Below are positions 1 to 6,723 of a stretch of DNA of 8,157 bases, in pieces. The stretch spans positions 1-8,157 of the forward strand of contig JASHRA010000247.1 of the NCBI GenBank assembly GCA_030038765.1, read 5' to 3'. The position numbers and the translations under genes were made by a program. The notes under the pieces were generated by a model. The model saw only the letters and a list, made by a program, of their open reading frames with translations. It did not search any database and was not told the origin of the DNA. Numbering within the stretch: the stretch's first letter is position 1; every line of letters begins with the position of its first letter. Source of the DNA: Candidatus Dormiibacterota bacterium. GTDB taxonomy: Bacteria; Chloroflexota; Dormibacteria; Aeolococcales; Bog-877.

Positions 1-858
1 GCGGGCAACGTCTACCGGCTCCTGGTCAGCGACTACGCGGGCTACACCTCGGGCAGCCTGAGCCTCTCCCTGGGTTCGATCCTGCCCCGGGCGATCGGCT
101 TCCTGCTGCTCCTGGGCGGGGCCGTCGCCGCCCGCCACCGCCCCCTCCACCAGCTCCTGGTCTGGCTCTGGCTGGGGGTGCTGCTGCTCGCCTACGCGCT
201 GCCCAACCGCGACTACGCTCACTTCCTGCTGCCGGCCGTGCCCGCCTTCGCCCTGGCCCTGGCCGGGATCCGACTGCGCCGGCCCCGGGGCCTGCACTGG
301 CCGGCCTGGACCCCGCTCCTGCCGCTGGGTGGAGCGGTGGTCCTGGGGCTCCTGCTGTGGGCCCAGATGATGGCCGTCAACGCCAGCTCGGGCAGCCTCT
401 TCACGGTCAAGCTGACCTTCGAGTACTACCCCGCCTTCGTGGGCGTCTCGACGGGCCAGCTCTCGCGGGCCGCCTACATCTCGGTCTACAGCCCCCGCGC
501 CCTCTCCGAGGACTACGCCGTGGCCTGGCTCCGGGCCAACGACCTCAGCGGCGCCACCGCCGTGGTCTGGTCGCCGGACGCCTGGCCCTACCTGCAGGCA
601 GGCCTGGAGCCGGTCCTGCCGGAGCCGACCATCTACCTCAACAGCCAGCTGCTGGGCCAGCAGGAGCTGCTCCGGCGGGTGCGCCAGGAGCGGCCCGTGG
701 TGGTCATCCTCACCGCCGACTCCTACACCGCCTACGGGCCCATCCTGCCCCTGCTGCAGCAGGGCTACACGGAGGTGGAGGTCTCCGACCGGGGCGAGCT
801 CTGGGTCCGCTCCGACGTCGCGGCCGAGGTGCTGCGCAAGGCCGAGGGGAGAGGCTAG
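1..858 (+). CDS. C-terminal part of a GT39/GT-C-like membrane glycosyltransferase (5' end outside window)
   Basis: The frame is open from base 1 to the TAG at 856-858, giving 285 residues with no start in view, so this is the 3' part of a longer gene. A GTG at 178 is only an internal valine. The first ~120 residues contain three hydrophobic segments (about residues 26-42, 52-84 and 101-121) that look like membrane helices. Between them is NRDYAHFLLPAVPAF, which resembles the Arg-Tyr-His-leucine-rich stretch near the end of family 39 / PMT-like GT-C glycosyltransferases. The last ~160 residues are soluble, with a WLRAND...AVVWSPDAWPYLQAG pattern resembling the C-terminal extracytoplasmic domain of those enzymes. 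By analogy it would transfer a sugar from a polyprenyl-phosphate donor on the outer face of the membrane. The catalytic N-terminal region is not visible, so donor and acceptor are unknown. Another multi-pass membrane protein of unknown function remains possible. Confidence 0.6.
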   Translation, partial: AGNVYRLLVSDYAGYTSGSLSLSLGSILPRAIGFLLLLGGAVAARHRPLHQLLVWLWLGVLLLAYALPNRDYAHFLLPAVPAFALALAGIRLRRPRGLHWPAWTPLLPLGGAVVLGLLLWAQMMAVNASSGSLFTVKLTFEYYPAFVGVSTGQLSRAAYISVYSPRALSEDYAVAWLRANDLSGATAVVWSPDAWPYLQAGLEPVLPEPTIYLNSQLLGQQELLRRVRQERPVVVILTADSYTAYGPILPLLQQGYTEVEVSDRGELWVRSDVAAEVLRKAEGRG

Positions 859-875
859 CCGGCCCTGGGGCCGGC
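858..875 (+). terminator. GC hairpin directly after the membrane-protein stop codon, possible terminator
   Basis: The perfect inverted repeat GCCGGCCC / GGGCCGGC occupies 858-865 and 868-875. It overlaps the last base of the TAG stop and can form a stem of about 7 pairs with a 4-base loop. No run of T follows, so it is not a classical intrinsic terminator. GC-only hairpins just after stop codons do act as weak terminators or mRNA-end stabilisers in some high-GC bacteria. In DNA this rich in G+C such a repeat may also be chance. Confidence 0.3.
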
Positions 876-1041
876 GGACGAGGCAGCCCGGGGGCACGGC
901 GGCGGAGAATGGTCCAGGGCTCGCGCGCTCTGGCGCCGCCCCGGCATCCGGCGCCCGAGGCCAGGACGTGAGCCCCGCCCGGACGGCGGCACGAGCGCGG
1001 CCGGGGAGCGCGGGCCCGGGCTGGAGCGCGGCGGCGCCATT
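876..1041. other. Gene-free spacer upstream of the pyrophosphatase gene
   Basis: This is the largest gap in the window, about 200 bases between the membrane protein stop and the ppa start. I see no convincing small gene, RNA gene or AT-rich -10 element in it. It is uniformly G+C-rich with several short GGCGCC-type repeats that are expected at this composition. The ppa promoter probably lies here but cannot be read from the sequence. Confidence 0.4.
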
Positions 1042-1058
1042 GGAGGTTGGAATTGGCG

Positions 1059-1565
1059 ATGCGAGACGACAAGGCCACCGTCGAGGTGGTGATCGAGATA
1101 CCGAAGGGGAGCCGGAACAAGTACGAGATGGACCACAGCAGCGAGCGCATCCGCCTCGACCGGGTGCTCCACTCCTCCGTCCACTACCCCACCGACTACG
1201 GCTTCATCCCCGAGACCCTGGCCGAGGACGGCGACCCCTTGGACGCGCTGGTGATCGTCGAGGAGGGGACCTTCCCCGGCTGCTCGGTCCAGGCGAGGGT
1301 GGTCGGGCTGCTGCACATGACCGACGAGCACGGGACCGACACCAAGCTGCTCTGCGTGGCCGCCGCCGATCCCCGCTTCGACCTGATCCGCGAGCTCTCC
1401 GACCTGGCCCCGCACTGGCTGCGCGAGATCGAGGTCTTCTTCGAGACCTACAAGCAGCTGGAGGACGCCAAGGAGGTCACCCTGGGTGGGTGGGAGGGCC
1501 TGCCGGCGGCCATGGCGGCGCTCGAGGAGTGCCGCCAGCGGGCGGCCAGCCAACCGGGGCACTGA
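1059..1565 (+). CDS. ppa: Family I inorganic pyrophosphatase
   Basis: A soluble cytoplasmic enzyme that hydrolyses pyrophosphate to two phosphates, pulling forward nucleic-acid synthesis and amino-acid or fatty-acid activation. The 168-residue product has the normal family I length. Visible motifs are K21-Y-E23 (substrate contact), YPTDYGFIP at 43-51, the metal-binding signature D57-G-D59-P-L-D62, D89...D94-T-K96, and FFETYKQLE with Y131-K132. These align one for one with E. coli Asp65/67/70, Asp97/102, Lys104 and Tyr141/Lys142. GGAGG at 1042-1046 is the ribosome binding site. It lies 12 bases before the chosen ATG at 1059 and 6 bases before an in-frame TTG at 1053, so the true start may be that TTG (two residues longer). 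The gene ends 84 bases before mdh. A possible promoter for mdh lies in between, so ppa need not belong to the same operon. Confidence 0.95.
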   Translation: MRDDKATVEVVIEIPKGSRNKYEMDHSSERIRLDRVLHSSVHYPTDYGFIPETLAEDGDPLDALVIVEEGTFPGCSVQARVVGLLHMTDEHGTDTKLLCVAAADPRFDLIRELSDLAPHWLREIEVFFETYKQLEDAKEVTLGGWEGLPAAMAALEECRQRAASQPGH

Positions 1566-1590
1566 GCTGAGGGCTTGCCGGCCCGGCTCC

Positions 1591-1596
1591 TATCAT
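1591..1596 (+). promoter_or_regulatory. Possible -10 element upstream of mdh
   Basis: TATCAT matches the -10 consensus TATAAT at five of six bases and stands out in a region otherwise nearly free of A/T. The best -35 candidate, CTGAGG at 1567-1572 with an 18-base spacer, is weak at three of six. A transcript would start near 1603 and carry a leader of about 47 bases. This would drive mdh-sdhC-sdhAB as one operon. The inference rests mainly on the -10 match. Confidence 0.35.
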
Positions 1597-1616
1597 GGGG
1601 GCCGTTCAACTTTGGC

Positions 1617-1646
1617 CTGGGGCGCGCGCGCCCAGCGACTAGGGGT
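1617..1646 (+). promoter_or_regulatory. Leader hairpin and ribosome binding site of mdh
   Basis: CTGGG at 1617-1621 can pair with CCCAG at 1631-1635 around a GCGCGCGCG loop. Five bases later AGGGGT at 1641-1646 is the likely ribosome binding site, close to the ATG at 1650. A short stem just before the binding site could tune initiation. No known riboswitch or ligand-binding fold is recognisable. Confidence 0.3.
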
Positions 1647-1649
1647 CCC

Positions 1650-2573
1650 ATGAGGCAGAAGGTCTCCGTGATCGGCGCCGGCAACGTGGGCGCGACGGTG
1701 GCCCAGCGCCTGGCCGAGATGGACCTGGCCGACGTCGCCCTGGTGGACGTGGTCGAGGGCCTGGCCGAGGGCAAGGCGCTCGACCTCAGCCAGGCCGGAC
1801 CGGTGCTCGGCTACGACAGCCGGGTCGAGGGGTCCACCGACTACGCCGTCACCGCCGGCTCCCGGGTGGTGGTCATCACCTCCGGGCTGGCGCGCAAGCC
1901 GGGGATGAGCCGGGACGACCTGGTCACCGCCAACGCCAAGATCGTGGGCGAGGTCACGGGCGCGGTCGTGGAGCGCTCCCCGGAGGCGATCCTGGTGGTG
2001 GTCACCAACCCCCTCGACGTCATGACCGAGCTGGCCCTCAGGGTCAGCGGCCTGCCCCGCGGCCGGGTCGTGGGGATGGCGGGGATCCTGGACAGCGCTC
2101 GCTTCCGCAGCTTCCTGGCCGCCGAGCTCGGGGTCTCGGTGCGCAGCGTCGAGGCCTACGTGCTGGGCGGCCACGGCGACTCCATGGTCCCCCTCCGCGG
2201 CGCCACCAGCGTGGCCGGGGTCTCGGTGATGCGGCTGCTGCCCGCGGAGCGGCTGGAGGAGATCGTCCAACGCACCCGGGACGGCGGCGCCGAGGTGGTC
2301 CGGCTGCTGAAGAGCGGCAGCGCCTACTACGCGCCCGGGGCCGCCGCTGCCCAGATGGTGGAGGCGATCCTCCGCGACCGGGGTCGGATCCTCCCCTGCG
2401 CCGTGCGCCTGGAGGGGGAGTACGGCGTGCAGGGGGTGGTGGTGGGCGTGCCCGTCAAGCTGGGCGCCGCCGGCGTGGAGCAGGTGCTGGAGGTGGAGCT
2501 GAGCACCGAGGAGCGCTCCGAGCTGGAGCGCTCGGTGGCGGCCGTGCGCGAGACGGTGGCGGTCCTGGGCTGA
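1650..2573 (+). CDS. mdh: NAD-dependent malate dehydrogenase (LDH-like class)
   Basis: Oxidises malate to oxaloacetate with NAD+ in the cytoplasm, the last TCA-cycle step. The 307-residue protein has the Rossmann motif GAGNVG at residues 9-14. D33 at the end of the second strand fits NAD rather than NADP. The mobile-loop sequence A81-R-K-P-G-M-S-R88 has arginine at the specificity position, where lactate dehydrogenases have glutamine, which supports malate as substrate. The catalytic pair is D148 (in GILDSARFR, with R151 as substrate ligand) and H175 in GGHGDSMVP. This LDH-like MDH class is typical of Chloroflexi, Bacilli and alphaproteobacteria rather than the E. coli type. The ATG at 1650 is chosen because the Rossmann strand begins four residues later and AGGGG precedes it. 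An in-frame TTG at 1575 would add 25 residues with no family counterpart. Its TGA overlaps the next ATG by one base. Confidence 0.96.
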   Translation: MRQKVSVIGAGNVGATVAQRLAEMDLADVALVDVVEGLAEGKALDLSQAGPVLGYDSRVEGSTDYAVTAGSRVVVITSGLARKPGMSRDDLVTANAKIVGEVTGAVVERSPEAILVVVTNPLDVMTELALRVSGLPRGRVVGMAGILDSARFRSFLAAELGVSVRSVEAYVLGGHGDSMVPLRGATSVAGVSVMRLLPAERLEEIVQRTRDGGAEVVRLLKSGSAYYAPGAAAAQMVEAILRDRGRILPCAVRLEGEYGVQGVVVGVPVKLGAAGVEQVLEVELSTEERSELERSVAAVRETVAVLG

Positions 2574-3355
2574 TGGCGGTCGGCCTGCTCGGAGCTCGCA
2601 CGGAACAGCTCCAGGCACGGCTGCGCAGGAACTGGTGGCTCTACCCGGCCAACGTCGTGACCTGGCTCGGGCTCTTCTCCGTCTACAGCTTCTGGACCAT
2701 CGTCTTCTTCCACGTGGACCAGTTCCACCAGTACCTCTCGCCCTTCTACTCGCCGCGGGTCGCGATCGGCCGCACGCCGGTCTCGCCGGCGCTCTTCATC
2801 TTCTACATCCCGCTGGGCTTCCGGGCCACCTGCTACTACTACCGCAAGGCCTACTACCGCTCCTTCTTCGCCGATCCCCCGGCCTGCGCCCGCAGCGAGC
2901 CGCAGCAGCTGGCCGAGCTGGCGCCGACGGGCAGGGGAGCCGCCTACCGGGGGGAGTCCAGGCTGCCCTTCCTGCTCAACAACCTGCACCGCTTCTTCAT
3001 GTACTTCGCGGTCGGCTTCCTCGTCGTGCTCTGGATCGACGCCATCAGCTCCTTCTCCTACCGCGGCCACCTGGGCGTGGGCCTGGGCAGCGTGCTGATG
3101 GTGCTCAACATCACCCTGCTCACCGGCTACACGCTCGGCTGCCACTCGCTGCGCCACCTCCTGGGGGGCGGCCTCGACTGCTTCTCCTGCGCCCTCGCCG
3201 GGGCCCAGCGCTACCAGCTCTGGAAGCGGTCCAGCTGGCTCAACGCGCGCCACTCGACGTTCGCCTGGCTGAGCCTCTTTAGCCTCATCATCACCGACGC
3301 CTACATCCGCCTCCTCCAGTACGGGGTCATCCACGACCCCCACCTCGGCTTCTGA
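2573..3355 (+). CDS. sdhC: Succinate dehydrogenase membrane anchor subunit, mycobacterial Sdh1 type
   Basis: A 260-residue integral membrane protein that would anchor the catalytic subunits and reduce quinone. I see five hydrophobic helices at about 29-46, 70-86, 141-160, 168-189 and 229-250. It is recognisable as the Sdh1-type anchor from YLSPFYSP (54-61), FRATCYYYRKAYYRSF (83-98), PPAC (102-105), GESRLPFLLNNLHRFF (127-142), GCHSLRHLLGG (189-199) and LNARHSTFAWLSLFS (223-237), which follow the mycobacterial Sdh1 subunit as I remember it. Family members have one anchor protein, so no sdhD is expected. From memory, the mycobacterial Sdh1 structure was reported to hold a membrane-embedded Rieske-type 2Fe-2S cluster. 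Candidate Cys/His ligands here are C87, C105, H139, C190, H191 and H195, but I cannot assign them. The start ATG is in a TGATG junction with mdh, so translation is probably coupled. The fused sdhAB follows 7 bases later. Confidence 0.88.
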   Translation: MAVGLLGARTEQLQARLRRNWWLYPANVVTWLGLFSVYSFWTIVFFHVDQFHQYLSPFYSPRVAIGRTPVSPALFIFYIPLGFRATCYYYRKAYYRSFFADPPACARSEPQQLAELAPTGRGAAYRGESRLPFLLNNLHRFFMYFAVGFLVVLWIDAISSFSYRGHLGVGLGSVLMVLNITLLTGYTLGCHSLRHLLGGGLDCFSCALAGAQRYQLWKRSSWLNARHSTFAWLSLFSLIITDAYIRLLQYGVIHDPHLGF

Positions 3356-3362
3356 GGCGGCC

Positions 3363-5975
3363 GTGACCATCGAAGCCGACTACGACGTCCTGGTCCTGGG
3401 GGCCGGCGGGGCGGGGATGCGGGCCGCCATCGCCGCCGCCGAGCAGGGCTGCCAGGTGGGCGTGGTCTGCAAGTCCCTGCTGGGCAAGGCGCACACGGTC
3501 ATGGCCGAGGGCGGCATCGCCGCCGCGCTGGGCAACGTCGACCGCAGCGACAGCTGGGAGACCCACTTCGGAGACACCCTGCGGGGCGGCGCCATGCTCA
3601 ACAACTGGCGCATGGTCCAGCTCTACGCCCACGAGGTCATCGACCGGGTCCTGGAGCTGGAGCAGTGGGGGGGCGTCTTCGACCGCACGGCGGAGGGGCT
3701 GATCAGCCAGCGCGCCTTCGGCGCCCACTCCTGGCGGCGCCTGGCCCACATCGGCGACCGCACCGGGCTCGAGATCATCCGCACCTGCCAGGACCGGATG
3801 GTGCACACGCCCGGGGTCACGGTCCACATGGAGACCACCATGACCCGGTTGCTCAAGGACGGGGACCGGGTCGCGGGCGCGGTCGGCTACGACCGGGCCA
3901 GCGGCGAGCTGGTGGTGCTGCGGGCGCGGGCGGTGGTGCTGGCCACGGGGGGCTGGGGACGGATGTTCCTCATCACCTCCAACTCCTGGGAGGGCACCGG
4001 GGACGGCGCCGCCATGGCCTACGAGGCGGGTGCCGAGCTCAAGGACATGGAGTTCGTGCAGTTCCACCCCACCGGGATGGTCTGGCCGCCGGGAGCCCGC
4101 GGCATCCTCGTCACCGAGGCGGTGAGGGGGGAGGGGGGGATCCTGCGCAACCGCCTGGGGGAGCGCTTCATGGTCCGCTACGACCCGGTCAAGAAGGACC
4201 TCTCCTCCCGGGACGTGGTGGCGCGCTCGATCTTCAAGGAGGTGCAGGCCGGCCGCGGCTCGCCCCACGGCGGCGCCTTCCTCGACGCCAGCCACCTGGG
4301 CGCGGACTCGATCCGGCGCTGGCTGCCCTCGATGTACGAGCAGTTCCTCACCCTGGCCGGCGTCGACATCACCCGGGAGCCGATGGAGGTGGCGCCCACC
4401 ATCCACTACACCATGGGCGGCGTCAACGTCGAGGCCGAGACCGCGGCCACCAGCGTCCCCGGCCTCTTCGCCGCCGGCGAGGTGGCGGCGGGGATGCACG
4501 GGGCCAACCGCCTGGGCGGGAACTCCCTGGGCGACATCCTGGTCTTCGGCCGCCGCGCCGGCCTGGGCGCCGCCGACTACGCCCGCTCACACCCCGACCT
4601 GCCCCGGCTGAGCCAGGCCGAGGTCGAGGAGGAGCGCCGCCTCCAGCTCCGCCCCCTGGCCGGGGGGCCGGGCGAGAACCCCTTCCAGATCCACCGGGAG
4701 CTGCAGCGTGCGATGCAGTCGGGAGCGGCCATCGCCCGCACCGAGGCCTCGCTCAAGGAGACCCTGGAGCGGATCCTGGAGCTGCAGCAGCGCTCGGAGC
4801 GGATCCGGGTCCCGGGCACGCCCGCCTACAACCCGGGGCTGAGCGGGGCCCGCGACGACCACTTCATGCTCACCATCAGCGAGGCCATCGTCCGCTCGGC
4901 GCTGGAGCGGCGCGAGAGCCGCGGCTCCCAGTGGCGCCTGGACTACCCCGAGCGCGACCCCGCCCTGGGCGCGGTGAACCTCATCAGCCACCTGGGCGCC
5001 GGGGGTCGGATGGAGATCTCGCGCCGGGAGCTGCCACCGATGCCGGAGGAGCTGCGCCGGCTCACCGAGGGCGAGACCCGGGTGGCGGCGACCGCGGTCG
5101 CCGACGCCGCCGAGGCGCGGCTCCAGGCCCGTCTCCGGGGCCAGCCCCAGCCCAAGGTGGAGGTCTCGCCCGAGGACGAGCGGCCCAAGAACCTGCACAT
5201 CGAGTACCAGGACGGGGCCACCGACCGGCGGGCCCGGGTCCACGTCTGGCGTGGCAACGCCGCCGGCGGGGACTTCCAGACCTTCACCGTGCCCCAGGTC
5301 GAGGGCATGGTGGTGCTCGACGCCATCCACTGGATCCAGGCCAACCTCGCCGCCGACCTCGCCTGTCGCTGGAACTGCAAGGCGGGCAAGTGCGGCTCCT
5401 GCAGCGCCGAGATCAACGGCCGGCCCAAGCTCATGTGCAAGACCCGCGTCGACGAGCAGCTGGAGCAGGCCGGCGAGATCTGGGTCCGTCCCATGCAGGT
5501 CTTCCCCAAGGTGGAGGACCTGGTCACCGACGTCAGCTGGAACTACGAGGTCAACCGCCGCATCCAGCCCTTCACGCCGGCGCCGGACGCGCGGGCCCCC
5601 TTCGTCATGCAGCAGCGGGACGTGGAGCGCGTCATCGAGCAGCGTCGCTGCATCGAGTGCTTCCTCTGCCAGGACGTCTGCCACGTGCTCCGTGAGCACG
5701 AGGGCAGGGGCCGCTTCTTCGGGCCTCGCTTCATGGTCCGCATGGCCTCCCTGGAGATGCACCCCAAGGACGTGGCCGACCGCGTCGAGCAGCTCCACGG
5801 GGAGGCCGGCGTCGGCTACTGCAACATCACCAAGTGCTGCACCGAGGTGTGCCCGGAGCACATCCACATCACCGACAACGCCATCATCCCGCTCAAGGAG
5901 CGGGTCGCCGACGTCCACTTCGACCCCCTGCGGGCGCCCTTCTCCCGAATCCGGCGGGGCGGGCGCAGGGGCTAG
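3363..5975 (+). CDS. sdhAB: Fused succinate dehydrogenase flavoprotein-iron-sulfur protein (SdhA-SdhB)
   Basis: One 870-residue reading frame carries both catalytic subunits, which are normally separate. Residues 1 to ~570 are SdhA. FAD is bound at GAGGAG (13-18), and H44 in AHTVMAEGG is the expected covalent FAD site. H235 in HPTG, R255 in RGEGG, H348 and R383 in GANRLGGNSL are substrate and catalytic residues. Residues ~571-610 form a charged Ala/Glu/Arg/Pro-rich linker. Residues ~611-870 are SdhB. Its 2Fe-2S cysteines are 672, 677, 680 and 692. By the E. coli pattern, C763, C766, C769 and C830 bind 4Fe-4S, and C773, C820 and C826 bind 3Fe-4S; C825 is an extra cysteine. All expected cofactor ligands are present, so both halves look functional. 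The cytoplasmic enzyme would oxidise succinate and pass electrons to SdhC and quinone; the reverse fumarate-reducing direction cannot be excluded. The start is GTG with GAGG at 3354-3357 inside the sdhC stop region. The unit corresponds to Sdh1 gene order C-A-B with the A/B boundary lost. Confidence 0.95.
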   Translation: MTIEADYDVLVLGAGGAGMRAAIAAAEQGCQVGVVCKSLLGKAHTVMAEGGIAAALGNVDRSDSWETHFGDTLRGGAMLNNWRMVQLYAHEVIDRVLELEQWGGVFDRTAEGLISQRAFGAHSWRRLAHIGDRTGLEIIRTCQDRMVHTPGVTVHMETTMTRLLKDGDRVAGAVGYDRASGELVVLRARAVVLATGGWGRMFLITSNSWEGTGDGAAMAYEAGAELKDMEFVQFHPTGMVWPPGARGILVTEAVRGEGGILRNRLGERFMVRYDPVKKDLSSRDVVARSIFKEVQAGRGSPHGGAFLDASHLGADSIRRWLPSMYEQFLTLAGVDITREPMEVAPTIHYTMGGVNVEAETAATSVPGLFAAGEVAAGMHGANRLGGNSLGDILVFGRRAGLGAADYARSHPDLPRLSQAEVEEERRLQLRPLAGGPGENPFQIHRELQRAMQSGAAIARTEASLKETLERILELQQRSERIRVPGTPAYNPGLSGARDDHFMLTISEAIVRSALERRESRGSQWRLDYPERDPALGAVNLISHLGAGGRMEISRRELPPMPEELRRLTEGETRVAATAVADAAEARLQARLRGQPQPKVEVSPEDERPKNLHIEYQDGATDRRARVHVWRGNAAGGDFQTFTVPQVEGMVVLDAIHWIQANLAADLACRWNCKAGKCGSCSAEINGRPKLMCKTRVDEQLEQAGEIWVRPMQVFPKVEDLVTDVSWNYEVNRRIQPFTPAPDARAPFVMQQRDVERVIEQRRCIECFLCQDVCHVLREHEGRGRFFGPRFMVRMASLEMHPKDVADRVEQLHGEAGVGYCNITKCCTEVCPEHIHITDNAIIPLKERVADVHFDPLRAPFSRIRRGGRRG

Positions 5976-6667
5976 GGCGAGGGCAGCTCCCCGGGCCGGG
6001 GGGATCCCGGGACGCCACTGCCACCGCCGGCGGCGGCGGGCGGGGCCGCCGCCAGGGAGCGCAGCTCGGCGGGCGCGCGGTAGGTCTTGGAGACCAGCTC
6101 CGGGCCCCGGTAGCGCAGCTCCAGGAGGCCGCCCTTGGCGCACTGGAGTCGGTGCAGGGCCCAGGGCCAGCGCCCGTCCTGCCAGGCCCAGAAGGCCTGG
6201 ATGGGGTCGCCGTGGCTGATGCAGAGGAAGCTCCCACCCGCGTGCTGGCTGAGGCCCCGGGCGATGGCCCGGGAGACCCGCCCGGCCATGGTCGCGAGGC
6301 TCTCGTCCCCGGGCAGCAGGCCGGGCCAGGCCATGTGCACGAGCCAGCCCGGCTTGCGCCAGACGATGTCCCGGTGGCGCGTGCCCTGGAGGTAGCGGCC
6401 GAACTCTGCCTCCACCAGCTCCGGCCGGACCTCGATGGGGACCCCCGGGGCCAGCTGGCCGGCCACCAGCTGGGCCGTCTCCCGGGCCCGCTCCAGCGGG
6501 CTCGTGTAGATCGCGCCCAGCCCCGCCGGGACCAGGTAGCGGCCCATCGCCAGGGCCTGCTCGCGGCCCTTCTCGCTGAGGGGGAAGTTGGGCAGGTGCC
6601 CGTAGATCACGCCTTGGGGGTTGGCCACGTCGCAGTGGCGGGCGAGGTAGCAGACGGTGCTGGCCAC
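5972..6667 (-). CDS. Histidine phosphatase (phosphoglycerate mutase-like) family protein
   Basis: A cytoplasmic phosphohydrolase-fold protein of ~231 residues. Near the N-terminus, CYLARHCDVANPQGVIYGH holds the catalytic Arg-His pair, followed by LSEKGREQA, the helix typical of the family. The central EAEFGRYLQG supplies the acidic residue. GDESLATMAGRV precedes FLCISHGDPIQAF, which holds the second catalytic histidine. The nucleophile motif is RHC instead of the usual RHG. The last ~35 residues are Ala/Gly/Pro-rich and probably disordered. Relatives act on many phosphate esters (phosphoglycerate, sugar and cobalamin-precursor phosphates), so the substrate cannot be named. The start is uncertain. 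GTG at 6667 has GAGG five bases upstream and suits the family N-terminus. GTG at 6688 would suit a leaderless mRNA. ATG at 6697 gives the longest form but has no ribosome binding site. The gene is convergent with sdhAB and the two stop codons share CTAG at 5972-5975. Confidence 0.85.
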   Translation of the reverse strand: MASTVCYLARHCDVANPQGVIYGHLPNFPLSEKGREQALAMGRYLVPAGLGAIYTSPLERARETAQLVAGQLAPGVPIEVRPELVEAEFGRYLQGTRHRDIVWRKPGWLVHMAWPGLLPGDESLATMAGRVSRAIARGLSQHAGGSFLCISHGDPIQAFWAWQDGRWPWALHRLQCAKGGLLELRYRGPELVSKTYRAPAELRSLAAAPPAAAGGGSGVPGSPRPGELPSP

Positions 6668-6695
6668 CCCGGCCTCGGTCGAACTCACTGCGACC

Positions 6696-6723
6696 ATCGT
6701 AAGGACTGAGGCGGAGGCGTCAG
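6696..6723 (-). promoter_or_regulatory. Possible promoter of the histidine phosphatase gene
   Basis: Read on the minus strand, CTGACG (6723-6718) and TACGAT (6701-6696) are separated by 16 bases and match the -35 and -10 consensus at four of six positions each. Transcription would begin near 6689, immediately before an in-frame GTG at 6688-6686, giving a leaderless or nearly leaderless message. It would also place the ATG at 6697 inside the -10 element and rule it out as start. This is inferred only from consensus matching. Confidence 0.35.

Noticed and set aside
1622..1631. Alternating GC run as a Z-DNA-forming or repeat element
   Set aside because: Ten bases of alternating G and C are expected often by chance at this base composition.
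1575..1649. Upstream TTG extension of malate dehydrogenase by 25 residues
   Set aside because: The added residues lie over the likely -10 element and leader, have no family counterpart, and the ATG at 1650 sits four residues before the Rossmann strand as expected.
5070..5200. SdhA-SdhB fusion as a possible frameshift or assembly error
   Set aside because: The frame and codon bias are continuous through the linker, and both domains are in the same phase with complete motifs. An error would usually break the frame, not join two complete domains through a linker. It still deserves a read-level check.
3665..5695. Plus-strand 676-codon frame overlapping sdhAB in another phase
   Set aside because: The translation is Pro/Gly/Arg/Ala-rich without motifs, and the correct frame has complete SdhA and SdhB signatures.
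5983..6010. CCCGGG-rich repeats after the sdhAB stop as an intrinsic terminator
   Set aside because: They lie within the coding tail of the phosphatase, have no T-run on either strand, and the pairing is ambiguous among several short palindromes.
4587..6143. Long antisense open frame (518 codons) opposite sdhAB, and similar ones at 3327-4499, 2327-3370 and 1593-2618 on the minus strand
   Set aside because: These are shadow frames caused by strong third-position G/C bias. Their translations are low-complexity Gly/Ala/Pro/Arg/His/Asp-rich with no recognisable domain, while the opposite strand encodes conserved enzymes.
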